NCBI GenBank assembly: GCA_031259935.1
Contig: JAIRKV010000096.1
Span: 1-7,490, forward strand
DNA from: Prevotellaceae bacterium
GTDB taxonomy: Bacteria; Bacteroidota; Bacteroidia; Bacteroidales; UBA932
DNA length: 7,490 nucleotides
Direction: 5' to 3'
Shown here: positions 1-5,336 of the stretch, in pieces
How the letters are laid out: every line of letters begins with the position of its first letter
Position numbering within the stretch: the first letter of the stretch is position 1
The notes under the pieces: generated by a model
Databases searched by the model: none
The model's input: only the letters and a program-made list of their open reading frames with translations
What the model was told of the DNA's origin: nothing
Translations under genes and position numbers: made by a program

Positions 1-61
1 CAAGGAATCAGGGTCAACGCATTAAAAAATGTACAAATAGACGGTTGCTAACAATTTGGCT

Positions 62-117
62 GTTTTGTTGTTGAAATAAGGTGGAAATAAGGTTTTTGTG
101 TGTGTTCGTCATTGCGA
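62..117 (-). repeat. Inverted partial copy of the module B centre
   Basis: Read in reverse complement, this stretch matches 345-395 and 1005-1055 in module B, including TTATTTCCACCTTATTTC and the flanking GAACACA. It differs mainly by a 6-nt insertion in the CA-rich part. With 345-395 it forms a large inverted repeat around the palindrome at 107-197 and module A. Positions 1-61 hold nothing I can recognise. Confidence 0.75.
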
Positions 118-197
118 GGAATGAAATGACGAAACAATCCAGAAAAACACAGGACGTAAATCTGGATTGCTTCACTGCTTCGCAGTTCGCAATGACG
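107..197. repeat. Cross-shaped palindromic repeat, copy 1
   Basis: The outer stem CGTCATTGCGA (107-117) pairs with TCGCAATGACG (187-197). The inner stem GAAACAATCCAGA (131-143) pairs with TCTGGATTGCTTC (161-173) with one mismatch. Between the stems, the left arm carries a 13-nt insert (118-130, GGAATGAAATGAC) and the right arm a mini-hairpin ACTGC-TTC-GCAGT (174-186). The same signature recurs four more times in the window. Similar CATTGCGAG...GCAATCCAG palindromes are, from memory, widespread in bacterial genomes. Confidence 0.9.
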
Positions 198-281
198 TGC
201 TTATTTTTCTGTTTTATTTCCATATTATTCTTTAAATTTTAAATATTTAAATCATTAAATTATTAAACGCTCCTCGCAATG
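161..281 (+). repeat. Module A, copy 1
   Basis: This 121-bp segment is repeated at 1249-1369 with a single mismatch that I can find. It covers the right arm of a palindromic repeat, then an AT-rich tract (TTTAAATTTTAAATATTTAA type), and ends in CTCGCAATG. Near identity of such AT-rich DNA implies recent duplication or gene conversion. Confidence 0.93.
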
Positions 282-480
282 GCGTGCTGCTTGCTTTTAT
301 GTCAAAACAAAACATAGGTCTAGATTGCTTCTTGCTTCGCAGTTCGCAATGACGAACACAAACCTTATTTCCACCTTATTTCAAAAACAAAACAACCTTA
401 GTAGTAAAACATAACACACATAACACACACCCGCCAACCTTATTACCTTATTGTTCATTTGTTTCCTGCCTCCCGGCGGG
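275..480 (+). repeat. Module B, copy 1
   Basis: This aligns with 933-1128, nearly base for base over 285-407, with small indels after that. It contains a lone right half of the palindromic repeat (319-354), a tandem CCTTATTTCCACCTTATTTC, an ACACA-rich tract and a terminal small palindrome TCCCG-G-CGGGA (471-481). No reading frame is conserved across it. Confidence 0.9.
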
Positions 481-482
481 AT

Positions 483-621
483 GCATCGCTCGGAAGAAAT
501 TTCATCGCAACCAAAGGTTACGTGCGGAGCAACGACGGTTTTTCAAGTCATCTGCGGCAATCCGCACGTGATGCATAAAGGCATGTCGTTTCTACCGAGC
601 GACGCATTCCTAATGGAATGC
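483..621 (+). repeat. Module C, copy 1 (insert within the B-D junction)
   Basis: The 103-bp core at 496-598 matches 1409-1511 at 98 of 103 positions. It holds a hairpin, ACGTGCGGA (520-528) with TCCGCACGT (561-569). Around the core lie near-perfect inverted ends, GCATCGCTCGG (483-493) and CCGAGCGACGC (595-605, 10 of 11 paired), followed by a small palindrome GCATTCC-TAAT-GGAATGC (604-621). The related junction at 1130-1132 lacks the module. From memory, similar CATCGCAACCAAAGGTT sequences recur in Bacteroidota genomes. Confidence 0.85.
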
Positions 622-768
622 GAATAAGCAAATCAAGGAGCGCAGCGATTTAATAATTTTAAAATTTAAAGATTTAAAAGCATCGTCATTGCGAGGGCGT
701 TAGCCCGAAGCAATCCAGACCTGCGCTTTGTGTTTTTTCTGGATTGCTTCGCTTCGCTCGCAATGACG
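620..768 (+). repeat. Module D, copy 1, with palindromic repeat copy 2
   Basis: This aligns with 1131-1261, starting GCGAATAAGCAAATCA and passing through an AT-rich tract into a palindromic repeat at 684-768. Here both stems are perfect: 11 bp (684-694 with 758-768) and 13 bp (707-719 with 738-750). The left arm insert is the mini-hairpin GGGC-GTTA-GCCC (695-706) and the right insert is GCTTCGC (751-757). Confidence 0.92.
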
Positions 769-908
769 AACACAAAGAAGAAAAAAACCTGTTCCTGTTT
801 TGCCGACTTTTATCTTGTATGTACGTAAAACACGGCATTTTTATTCGATAATTTACATTTATAACTTGCTTATAATAAATGATTTCGCCACTTTTTAAGG
901 AGCGACTA
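769..908 (+). repeat. Module E, copy 1: conserved hairpin element
   Basis: This roughly 140-bp element recurs at 1579-1697 (diverged) and, reversed, at 4729-4868. A first hairpin pairs TGCCG (801-805) with CGGCA (833-837) and, after a 2x2 internal loop, TTTTA (808-812) with TAAAA (826-830); an ATTTTTATT tract follows. A second hairpin pairs CATTTAT (856-862) with ATAAATG (875-881). The element ends CTTTTTAAGGAGCGACTA (891-908). There is no plausible coding frame. It could be a structured RNA, a terminator-like repeat or a small non-autonomous mobile element. Confidence 0.75.
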
Positions 909-932
909 AATATTTAAATCATTAAACGCCAT

Positions 933-1132
933 CGCAATGACGCGCTGCTTGCTTTTTTGTCAAAACAAAACATAGGTCTGGATTGCTTCTTGCTTCGCAG
1001 TTCGCAATGACGAACACAAACCTTATTTCCACCTTATTTCAAAAACAAAACAACCTTAGTAGTAAAAGATAACACACACATCCAACCTTATTAGCTTATT
1101 GTTCATTTGTTTCCTGCATCCCGCCGGGATGC
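933..1132 (+). repeat. Module B', copy 2, ending in a perfect 17-bp palindrome
   Basis: This is the second copy of 275-480, including the lone half palindrome (977-1012). It ends in GCATCCCG-C-CGGGATGC (1116-1132), a perfect palindrome where copy 1 has only TCCCG-G-CGGGA. It runs straight into module D' without module C, so it records the state of the junction without the insert. Confidence 0.9.
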
Positions 1133-1285
1133 GAATAAGCAAATCAGGGAGCGTAGCGATTTTATAATTTTAAATTTAAATATTTAAAAGCATCGTCATT
1201 GCGAGGGCGTTAGCCCGAAGCAATCCAGACCTGTGCTTTGTGTTCTTTTCTGGATTGCTTCACTGCTTCGCAGTTCGCAATGACG
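1131..1285 (+). repeat. Module D', copy 2, with palindromic repeat copy 3
   Basis: This is the second copy of module D. Its palindromic repeat at 1194-1285 is the most complete in the window. It has an 11-bp outer stem (1194-1204 with 1275-1285), a left mini-hairpin GGGC-GTTA-GCCC (1205-1216), a 13-bp inner stem (1217-1229 with 1249-1261) and a right mini-hairpin ACTGC-TTC-GCAGT (1262-1274). That is a formal four-armed cross. Its right half is shared with module A'. Confidence 0.92.
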
Positions 1286-1369
1286 TGCTTATTTTTCTGT
1301 TTTATTTCCATATTATTCTTTAAATTTTAAATATTTAAATCATTAAATTATTAAGCGCTCCTCGCAATG
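1249..1369 (+). repeat. Module A', copy 2
   Basis: This is the near-identical partner of 161-281. It follows D' here, whereas copy 1 precedes B, so the order of modules is not a simple tandem duplication. Confidence 0.93.
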
Positions 1370-1381
1370 ACGAACAAAAAA

Positions 1382-1531
1382 TATCCCGTCAGGGATAGAA
1401 TGTTGATAGAAATTTCATCGCAACCAAAGGTTACGTGCGGAGCAACGACGGTTTTTCAAGTCATTTGCAGTAACCCGCACGTGATGCATAAAGGCATGTC
1501 GTTTTTACCGATATTTTGTCCCTACGGGACA
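1382..1531 (+). repeat. Module C', copy 2, bordered by small hairpins
   Basis: The core (1409-1511) is the partner of 496-598. The borders differ from copy 1: TATCCC-GTCA-GGGATA (1382-1397) on the left and TGTCCC-TAC-GGGACA (1517-1531) on the right. The internal hairpin is kept as ACGTGCGG (1433-1440) with CCGCACGT (1475-1482). An 81-codon open frame crosses it (1367-1612), but it starts inside module A' and ends inside module E', so I do not call it a gene. Confidence 0.85.
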
Positions 1532-1578
1532 GAATGTCAAAATCTGTTCGATTTACAAACAATGAACAACGAAAAAGC

Positions 1579-1697
1579 GCTGTTTTTTTTGCAGAGTTTT
1601 TATCTGTATTGACGCAAAAACCTGCAATTCTATTCATCGTTTTTTACTTCTAATGTACAATTAACATGTAATTTAAACAGTTTTTAAGGAGCGACTA
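1579..1697 (+). repeat. Module E', diverged copy with preserved hairpin
   Basis: It aligns over its length with 789-908 and ends GTTTTTAAGGAGCGACTA (1680-1697). The first hairpin is kept with changed bases: TTGCAG (1589-1594) pairs with CTGCAA (1622-1627), and after one bulged A, GTTTTT (1596-1601) pairs with AAAAAC (1616-1621). The second hairpin is weak here. It lies 63 nt upstream of the predicted promoter of the CvpA-family gene. Positions 1698-1760 show nothing else recognisable. Confidence 0.7.
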
Positions 1698-1760
1698 ATT
1701 AACGCAGTGAAGTGTTTTTTGCAATTAATATGCATTGTTAAAAAATATTACAGATAAAAT

Positions 1761-1791
1761 TTTCGTTTTTTATTTTAAAATATTACTTTTG
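1761..1791 (+). promoter_or_regulatory. Predicted Bacteroidota-type promoter for the CvpA-family gene
   Basis: The site has a perfect -7 element TACTTTTG (1784-1791, consensus TAnnTTTG) and a -33 element TTTC (1761-1764, consensus TTTG) separated by 19 nt. Transcription would begin near 1798, leaving about 17 nt before the ATG at 1816 and placing the alternative ATG at 1735 upstream of the transcript. This is what decides the start of the gene. It is a prediction from consensus only. Confidence 0.55.
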
Positions 1792-1815
1792 TGCTTTTCA
1801 AATTACAAAAAAAGA

Positions 1816-2349
1816 ATGAATTATTTCGATATTATCTTTGCGTTAATCATTATCTGGGCTGCCATTCGAGGATTTTCGACAGGCTTTATAATACAGATTT
1901 CAAGTTTGCTGGCAATGCTGACAGGCGCTTTTGCGGCTTATAAAGCATCATTCTGGCTTGCTTCCAAATTTTCAACAATCATAAATGCCGACCCTGTTAT
2001 TATAAATACAGTCGCTTTCATCGTTACTTTTGCGATAGTATGGGGGCTGGTTATTTTGCTTGGTAAATTTTTGCATGCAGTTGTAAAAATTGCAATGATG
2101 GGACTTTTAAATCGTATTTTGGGAATATTTTTTTCCGTATTAAAAATTGTTTTTGCATTAAGCGTTATTCTTATACTTGCAGGCAATTTAAATAAATCGC
2201 TGAATTTTTTACCGCAAAAACATATAAACAGTTCGTTGCTTTACAAGCCTGTTGAAAAGTTTGCTTCGGCGATTTTTCCGTATCTGAAAACAGGTTTCAA
2301 CAAAGCCCAAAAGCAGTGGAATGAAAATCAGGAAAAAGACACTGTCTGA
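1816..2349 (+). CDS. CvpA-family integral membrane protein
   Basis: This encodes a 177-residue hydrophobic protein that I assign to the CvpA family (colicin V production protein family), inner-membrane proteins of poorly defined role. Four likely membrane segments lie at about residues 5-22, 25-45, 62-84 and 102-124. An N-terminal IRGFSTGFI stretch and an LLNRILGIFFSVLK motif before the last segment are typical of the family. The C-terminal 50 residues are polar and probably cytoplasmic. The frame is open back to an ATG at 1735, which would add 27 residues. I prefer 1816 because family members start close to MNYFDIIFAL, and a good Bacteroidota-type promoter (1761-1791) lies inside the longer reading and would start transcription near 1798. 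The serine acetyltransferase gene begins 32 nt after the stop, so the two are probably co-transcribed. Family assignment is fairly secure; the cellular function is not known from sequence. Confidence 0.85.
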   Translation: MNYFDIIFALIIIWAAIRGFSTGFIIQISSLLAMLTGAFAAYKASFWLASKFSTIINADPVIINTVAFIVTFAIVWGLVILLGKFLHAVVKIAMMGLLNRILGIFFSVLKIVFALSVILILAGNLNKSLNFLPQKHINSSLLYKPVEKFASAIFPYLKTGFNKAQKQWNENQEKDTV

Positions 2350-2381
2350 TTTTCCAAATCTTATTGATAAAATTATTGAAC

Positions 2382-3254
2382 ATGATAAAATCTTTTTGGG
2401 AAAAAATAGAGAAAACATTATCGCAAAACGACATTTGCGAATATGCTTTCATCCGTCAGCCCGATCATCCCTTGCCGAATATCGACCGTATCAAAGAATT
2501 AATGAATTTGACAAAATCAATAATTTTCCCGGGATTCTTCGGCAGCGACGACAACGGCAGTGCAACGGTTGATAATCTTAAAAACGTTTATTCGTTACTG
2601 AACGAAGAGATTTATAAATGTCTGTGTTTTTCAAACAGTTATGATTGTCCACGCAAATCGGCTAACGAATTTACTCTGTCATTTATCGAAAAACTGCCTG
2701 AAATAAAACGTCTGCTGGCAACAGACGTAAAAGCCGTACATGATTGCGATCCGGCAGCCAAAAGTTACAGCGAAGTCATTTTTTGTTATCCTGCCATTCA
2801 GGCAATGTTGCATTATCGTGTGGCGCACGAACTGTTGCTCATGCAAATTCCGTTGCTTCCGCGCATTATCACCGAAATGGCTCATTTTGCAACGGGAATA
2901 GATATTCATCCGTGTGCGCAGATAGGCGAATATTTCAGTATCGACCATGGAACCGGCGTTGTGATTGGCGAAACCTGCATAATCGGAAATAACGTCAGAC
3001 TTTATCAGGGCGTAACTCTCGGAGCAAAAAGTTTTGTTTTCGATAATGACGGTTTGCCTGTAAATCAGCCTCGACATCCTGTTATTGAAGATAATGTAAT
3101 AATTTATTCAAATTCAACTGTTCTCGGTCGCATAACAATAGGACACGATTCCATAATCGGAGGTAATGTTTGGCAAGTAAACAATGTTCCGCCTTATTCG
3201 CGTATTATTCAGAAGAAAGCGTCGGCAACCTTCACCGACGGTTTGGGAATTTAA
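2382..3254 (+). CDS. cysE: Serine O-acetyltransferase (CysE/EpsC type)
   Basis: The predicted enzyme transfers acetyl from acetyl-CoA to L-serine, giving O-acetylserine, the precursor that cysteine synthase converts to cysteine; it should be cytosolic. The 290 residues split into a helical N-terminal half (about 1-165, including DPAAKSYSEV near 123) and a left-handed beta-helix of hexapeptide repeats (about 170-270). Within it, GIDIHP and SIDHGTGVVIGET supply Asp174 and His189. Their 15-residue spacing equals that of the catalytic Asp143/His158 pair of E. coli CysE. The NVWQVNNVPPYSRI ending resembles the EpsC-type enzymes common in Bacteroidota rather than E. coli CysE. I chose the ATG at 2382; a TTG at 2364 would add six residues. 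It follows the CvpA gene by 32 nt, probably in one transcript. No cysteine synthase gene is adjacent in the window. Confidence 0.92.
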   Translation: MIKSFWEKIEKTLSQNDICEYAFIRQPDHPLPNIDRIKELMNLTKSIIFPGFFGSDDNGSATVDNLKNVYSLLNEEIYKCLCFSNSYDCPRKSANEFTLSFIEKLPEIKRLLATDVKAVHDCDPAAKSYSEVIFCYPAIQAMLHYRVAHELLLMQIPLLPRIITEMAHFATGIDIHPCAQIGEYFSIDHGTGVVIGETCIIGNNVRLYQGVTLGAKSFVFDNDGLPVNQPRHPVIEDNVIIYSNSTVLGRITIGHDSIIGGNVWQVNNVPPYSRIIQKKASATFTDGLGI

Positions 3255-3306
3255 CGGTTATGCATATGCTTCGTCATTGCCTTTTTTGATTCGTATGAGC
3301 AACTGT

Positions 3307-3870
3307 TTATACCGTCATTATTTCTTTTTCTTTCTTTTCTAATATTTTGTCGATTTTTTTGTTTATTTCTTCGGTTATTTTCTGAACTTCGGCTTCAAAG
3401 TCTTTTGCCAAATCTATGGAAAGTCCATCTTTTTGAAGTTTTTTTATCGATTCGATAGCATCCCGGCGCAAATTGCGAACTGCAACTCTTGCATTTTCGC
3501 CTTCGGAACGTGTTTTCTTCACCAGTTCCTTGCGACGTTCTTCTGTCAATGGCGGAACGTTGATGCGAATTGTTTCTCCGTTGTTTTGAGGATTGAAACC
3601 TATATTTGCAACAAGAATCGCTTTTTCAATTACGGGAATCATTGATTTTTCCCATGGTTGAATACTTATAGTGCGCGCATCGGGCGATGTAAGACTTGCT
3701 ACCTGACTGATTGGCACTTTTCTGTCGTAATAATGCACTTCGATATTTGCAAGCATCGAAGGATTTGCTTTTCCTGCCCGTATCGAAACAAGTTCGTTTT
3801 CGAGAAAATCAACTGCTTTTTGCATTTTGTTTTTAGTTGTTTCAACTGTAGTTTTTGCTTTTGATTCCAT
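3307..3870 (-). CDS. frr: Ribosome recycling factor
   Basis: The product is RRF, the cytosolic factor that works with EF-G to split the post-termination ribosome and release mRNA and tRNA. At 187 residues it has the usual family length (about 185). Residues about 1-30 and 105-187 form the charged helical arms of the three-helix bundle, with SIRAGKANPSMLANI at the junction. The inserted beta domain covers about 31-104 and carries PDARTISIQPWEKSM. The hallmark stretch INVPPLTEERRKEL and the C-terminal KEKEIMTV closely match Bacteroides RRF. The ATG at 3870 gives the expected N-terminus. It starts 39 nt after the pyrH stop with no promoter-like match in the gap, so it is probably the second gene of a pyrH-frr unit, a common bacterial pairing. 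It converges on the serine acetyltransferase gene with a 52-nt gap. Confidence 0.97.
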   Translation of the reverse strand: MESKAKTTVETTKNKMQKAVDFLENELVSIRAGKANPSMLANIEVHYYDRKVPISQVASLTSPDARTISIQPWEKSMIPVIEKAILVANIGFNPQNNGETIRINVPPLTEERRKELVKKTRSEGENARVAVRNLRRDAIESIKKLQKDGLSIDLAKDFEAEVQKITEEINKKIDKILEKKEKEIMTV

Positions 3871-3909
3871 ATATCTGTATTGTTTTTAATTAGTATTGAT
3901 TTTATATAT

Positions 3910-4626
3910 TTAATTTTTTACTGTTGTTCCTGTTTTTTCGCCGTTTATTATTTTCAAAAGATTCCCTTTTTCGTTAATATCGAATACGATTATCGGCAAA
4001 TTATTTTCACGGCAAAGAGTAAATGCGGTTAAATCCATTATTTTAAGGTTTCTACCGTAAGCCTCGCTGAATGTCAGCGTATCGAATTTTATTGCCGATT
4101 TATCAGTTTCGGGGTCGGCTGTATAAATTCCGTTTACTCGTGTTCCTTTAAGTAAAACGTCGCACTGTGTTTCAACAGCGCGTAATGCTGCCGCCGAATC
4201 GGTAGTAAAAAAGGGATTGCCTGTGCCGCCTGCAATTATTACAACATATCCGTCATTCATATACTCGATTGCTCTGTCGCACGAATAATATTCGCCAACA
4301 GGTTCCATTCGTATTGATGTAAGCACTTTTGCTTTTTGTCCTGTCGATATTAATGTCGATTGAATTGCAATACTGTTGATTACTGTTGCCAACATTCCCA
4401 TATAATCTCCTTTTATGCGGTCGAAGCCGCGTTGTGTTCCGCTCAAACCGCGAAAAATATTTCCGCCTCCAACAACAACGGCAACCTGTGTGTTTTTTTG
4501 CGAAACGGCTTTTATATCTTCGGCATACTGCAAAAGAACGTTTTCGTTAATGCCGTATTTATCCGCACCTTGCAGAGCTTCGCCGCTCAATTTCAACAAT
4601 ATTCTTTTATACATTTTAGCAAGCAT
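3910..4626 (-). CDS. pyrH: UMP kinase (uridylate kinase)
   Basis: PyrH phosphorylates UMP to UDP with ATP in pyrimidine nucleotide synthesis; bacterial enzymes are cytosolic hexamers of the amino-acid-kinase fold. Read from 4626 the protein is 238 residues, the normal size. Visible family motifs in order are KLSGEAL (12-18), VVGGGNIFRG (51-60), GDYMGMLATVIN (73-84), AGGTGNPFFTTDSAAALRA (132-150) and LLKGTRVNGIYTADP (158-172). The frame is open to 4668, but the added 14 residues lack family resemblance and overlap the predicted promoter at 4639-4669. I therefore place the start at 4626; the next ATG, at 4614 (MYKRILLKLSGE), is nearly as good, since Bacteroides PyrH begins MAKYKRIL. The upstream bases are A-rich with no Shine-Dalgarno sequence, usual for this phylum. 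It is the first gene of a likely pyrH-frr operon. Confidence 0.96.
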   Translation of the reverse strand: MLAKMYKRILLKLSGEALQGADKYGINENVLLQYAEDIKAVSQKNTQVAVVVGGGNIFRGLSGTQRGFDRIKGDYMGMLATVINSIAIQSTLISTGQKAKVLTSIRMEPVGEYYSCDRAIEYMNDGYVVIIAGGTGNPFFTTDSAAALRAVETQCDVLLKGTRVNGIYTADPETDKSAIKFDTLTFSEAYGRNLKIMDLTAFTLCRENNLPIIVFDINEKGNLLKIINGEKTGTTVKN

Positions 4627-4638
4627 TTTATTTTTGCG

Positions 4639-4669
4639 TAAAATTAGTGTATTTTCAGACAATAACAAA
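4639..4669 (-). promoter_or_regulatory. Predicted promoter for pyrH-frr
   Basis: Read on the minus strand, TTTG (4669-4666) is followed after 19 nt by TAATTTTA (4646-4639), one mismatch from TAnnTTTG. Transcription would start near 4632, a few bases before the ATG at 4626 and about 18 nt before the ATG at 4614. The site lies inside the longest open reading of pyrH, which argues against that longer start. The leader would be very short if 4626 is used, which is a point in favour of 4614. Confidence 0.45.
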
Positions 4670-4728
4670 TTTTTTTTGAAAAAATTTAAATTTAAAGTAT
4701 TTAGTCGGCTGTCCGAATTTTAATATAA

Positions 4729-4868
4729 TCAGTTGCTTCTTAATAAATATTAAAACAATTTATTAGAAATATTTATAAGTTCAAATTACCGAATAAAATA
4801 CCGTGTTTTACGTACATACATGATAAATTTCGGCAAAACAGGAACAGGTTTTTTCTTCTTTGTGTTCT
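4729..4868 (-). repeat. Module E'', reverse-complement copy upstream of pyrH
   Basis: Read on the minus strand this matches 769-908 closely in its first half, including CCTGTTCCTGTTTTGCCGA and GTATGTACGTAAAACACGG. The second half has diverged and ends in a degraded TTATTAAGAAGCAACTGA. The first stem is kept as TGCCG with CGGTA (4835-4831 with 4803-4799), using one G-U pair. It ends 59 nt before the predicted pyrH promoter, in the same orientation as the gene. Confidence 0.75.
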
Positions 4869-4985
4869 TCATTGCGAGGGCGTTAGCTCGAAGCAACCGA
4901 AGCGCAGCGGAGCTCAACGATTTAATCCAGAAGAACAAAAAACATAAATCTGGATTGCTTCGTCATTTCATTCCTCGCAATGACG
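4869..4985. repeat. Palindromic repeat copy 4, with an interrupted left arm
   Basis: The right arm is intact: TCTGGATTGCTTC (4949-4961), an insert GTCATTTCATTCC (4962-4974, the reverse complement of the insert at 118-130) and TCGCAATGACG (4975-4985). The left arm starts TCATTGCGAGGGCGTTAGC, but its inner stem is split by about 30 extra bases (after 4896), which include an AGCGCAGCGGAGC stretch resembling module D (632-650). It adjoins E'' just as copy 2 adjoins module E. Confidence 0.85.
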
Positions 4986-5049
4986 CGCTTTTTTGTTTGC
5001 TTCTGTCTGTAATCTTTAAATTATTAAATATTTAAAATGAAAAAAACAA

Positions 5050-5127
5050 CGTCATTGCTCAGCGAAGCAATCCAGAAATAATTTTAAAAATTAAATACCG
5101 GATTATTTCGCTTCGCTTGCAAATATG
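5050..5127. repeat. Palindromic repeat copy 5, degraded
   Basis: The left arm keeps CGTCATTGC and GAAGCAATCCAGA (5064-5076). The right arm is worn to ACCGGATTATTTC (5097-5109), then GCTTCGC and TTGCAAATATGA. The inner loop is AT-rich. The rest of this gene-free stretch (about 4986-5049 and 5128-5264) is AT-rich with no gene or clear RNA that I can recognise. Confidence 0.75.
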
Positions 5128-5264
5128 ATTCTGCCTGTGATGATTTGAAAAAACTTGGATAAAAAAGCAAAAATATCGAACAGAGCAGACATGTACTTTC
5201 AATATGTAACAACGGTTAATTGAAGATGAGATAAGCGTTTTATCAATTTATTTTTATCAAAATA

Positions 5265-5295
5265 CGTGAATATATTAAAATTTTAAATAATTTTG
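5265..5295 (+). promoter_or_regulatory. Possible promoter for asnB
   Basis: A perfect TAATTTTG (5288-5295, consensus TAnnTTTG) lies 42 nt before the asnB ATG, but the -33 position at the right spacing is only CGTG. A weaker alternative uses TTTG at 5292-5295 with TAATCCTG at 5314-5321 (18-nt spacing). Either would give a short leader with no recognisable riboswitch or T-box. Confidence 0.35.
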
Positions 5296-5336
5296 CTGTC
5301 CGATATGAAATTATAATCCTGATTAATTGTTAATTT

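Noticed and set aside
14..223. 69-codon open frame on the minus strand
   Set aside because: It runs through the palindromic repeat at 107-197 and module A; the sequence is explained by repeats.
107..1285. CRISPR array
   Set aside because: Repeats are palindromic, irregularly spaced and of mixed modules; no short constant repeat with unique equal-length spacers and no cas genes.
1367..1612. 81-codon open frame on the plus strand
   Set aside because: It is composed of repeat modules A', C' and E', has no recognisable domain, and is better explained as repeat DNA.
1735..1815. 27-residue N-terminal extension of the CvpA-family protein
   Set aside because: The predicted promoter at 1761-1791 lies inside it, and family proteins begin at the later Met.
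2321..2572. 83-codon open frame overlapping the start of the serine acetyltransferase gene
   Set aside because: It is an out-of-frame shadow of a clearly recognised gene.
3255..3306. Terminator between the convergent serine acetyltransferase and frr genes
   Set aside because: No convincing stem with a T-run; only a short CTTCGTCATTGC fragment reminiscent of the palindromic repeats.
4820..5035. 71-codon open frame on the plus strand
   Set aside because: It covers module E'' and palindromic repeat copy 4; no protein-family resemblance.
5230..5250. Small hairpin GATAA-GCGTT-TTATC followed by a T-rich tract, as a terminator
   Set aside because: The stem is only 5 bp and AT-rich, and no plus-strand gene ends upstream of it.
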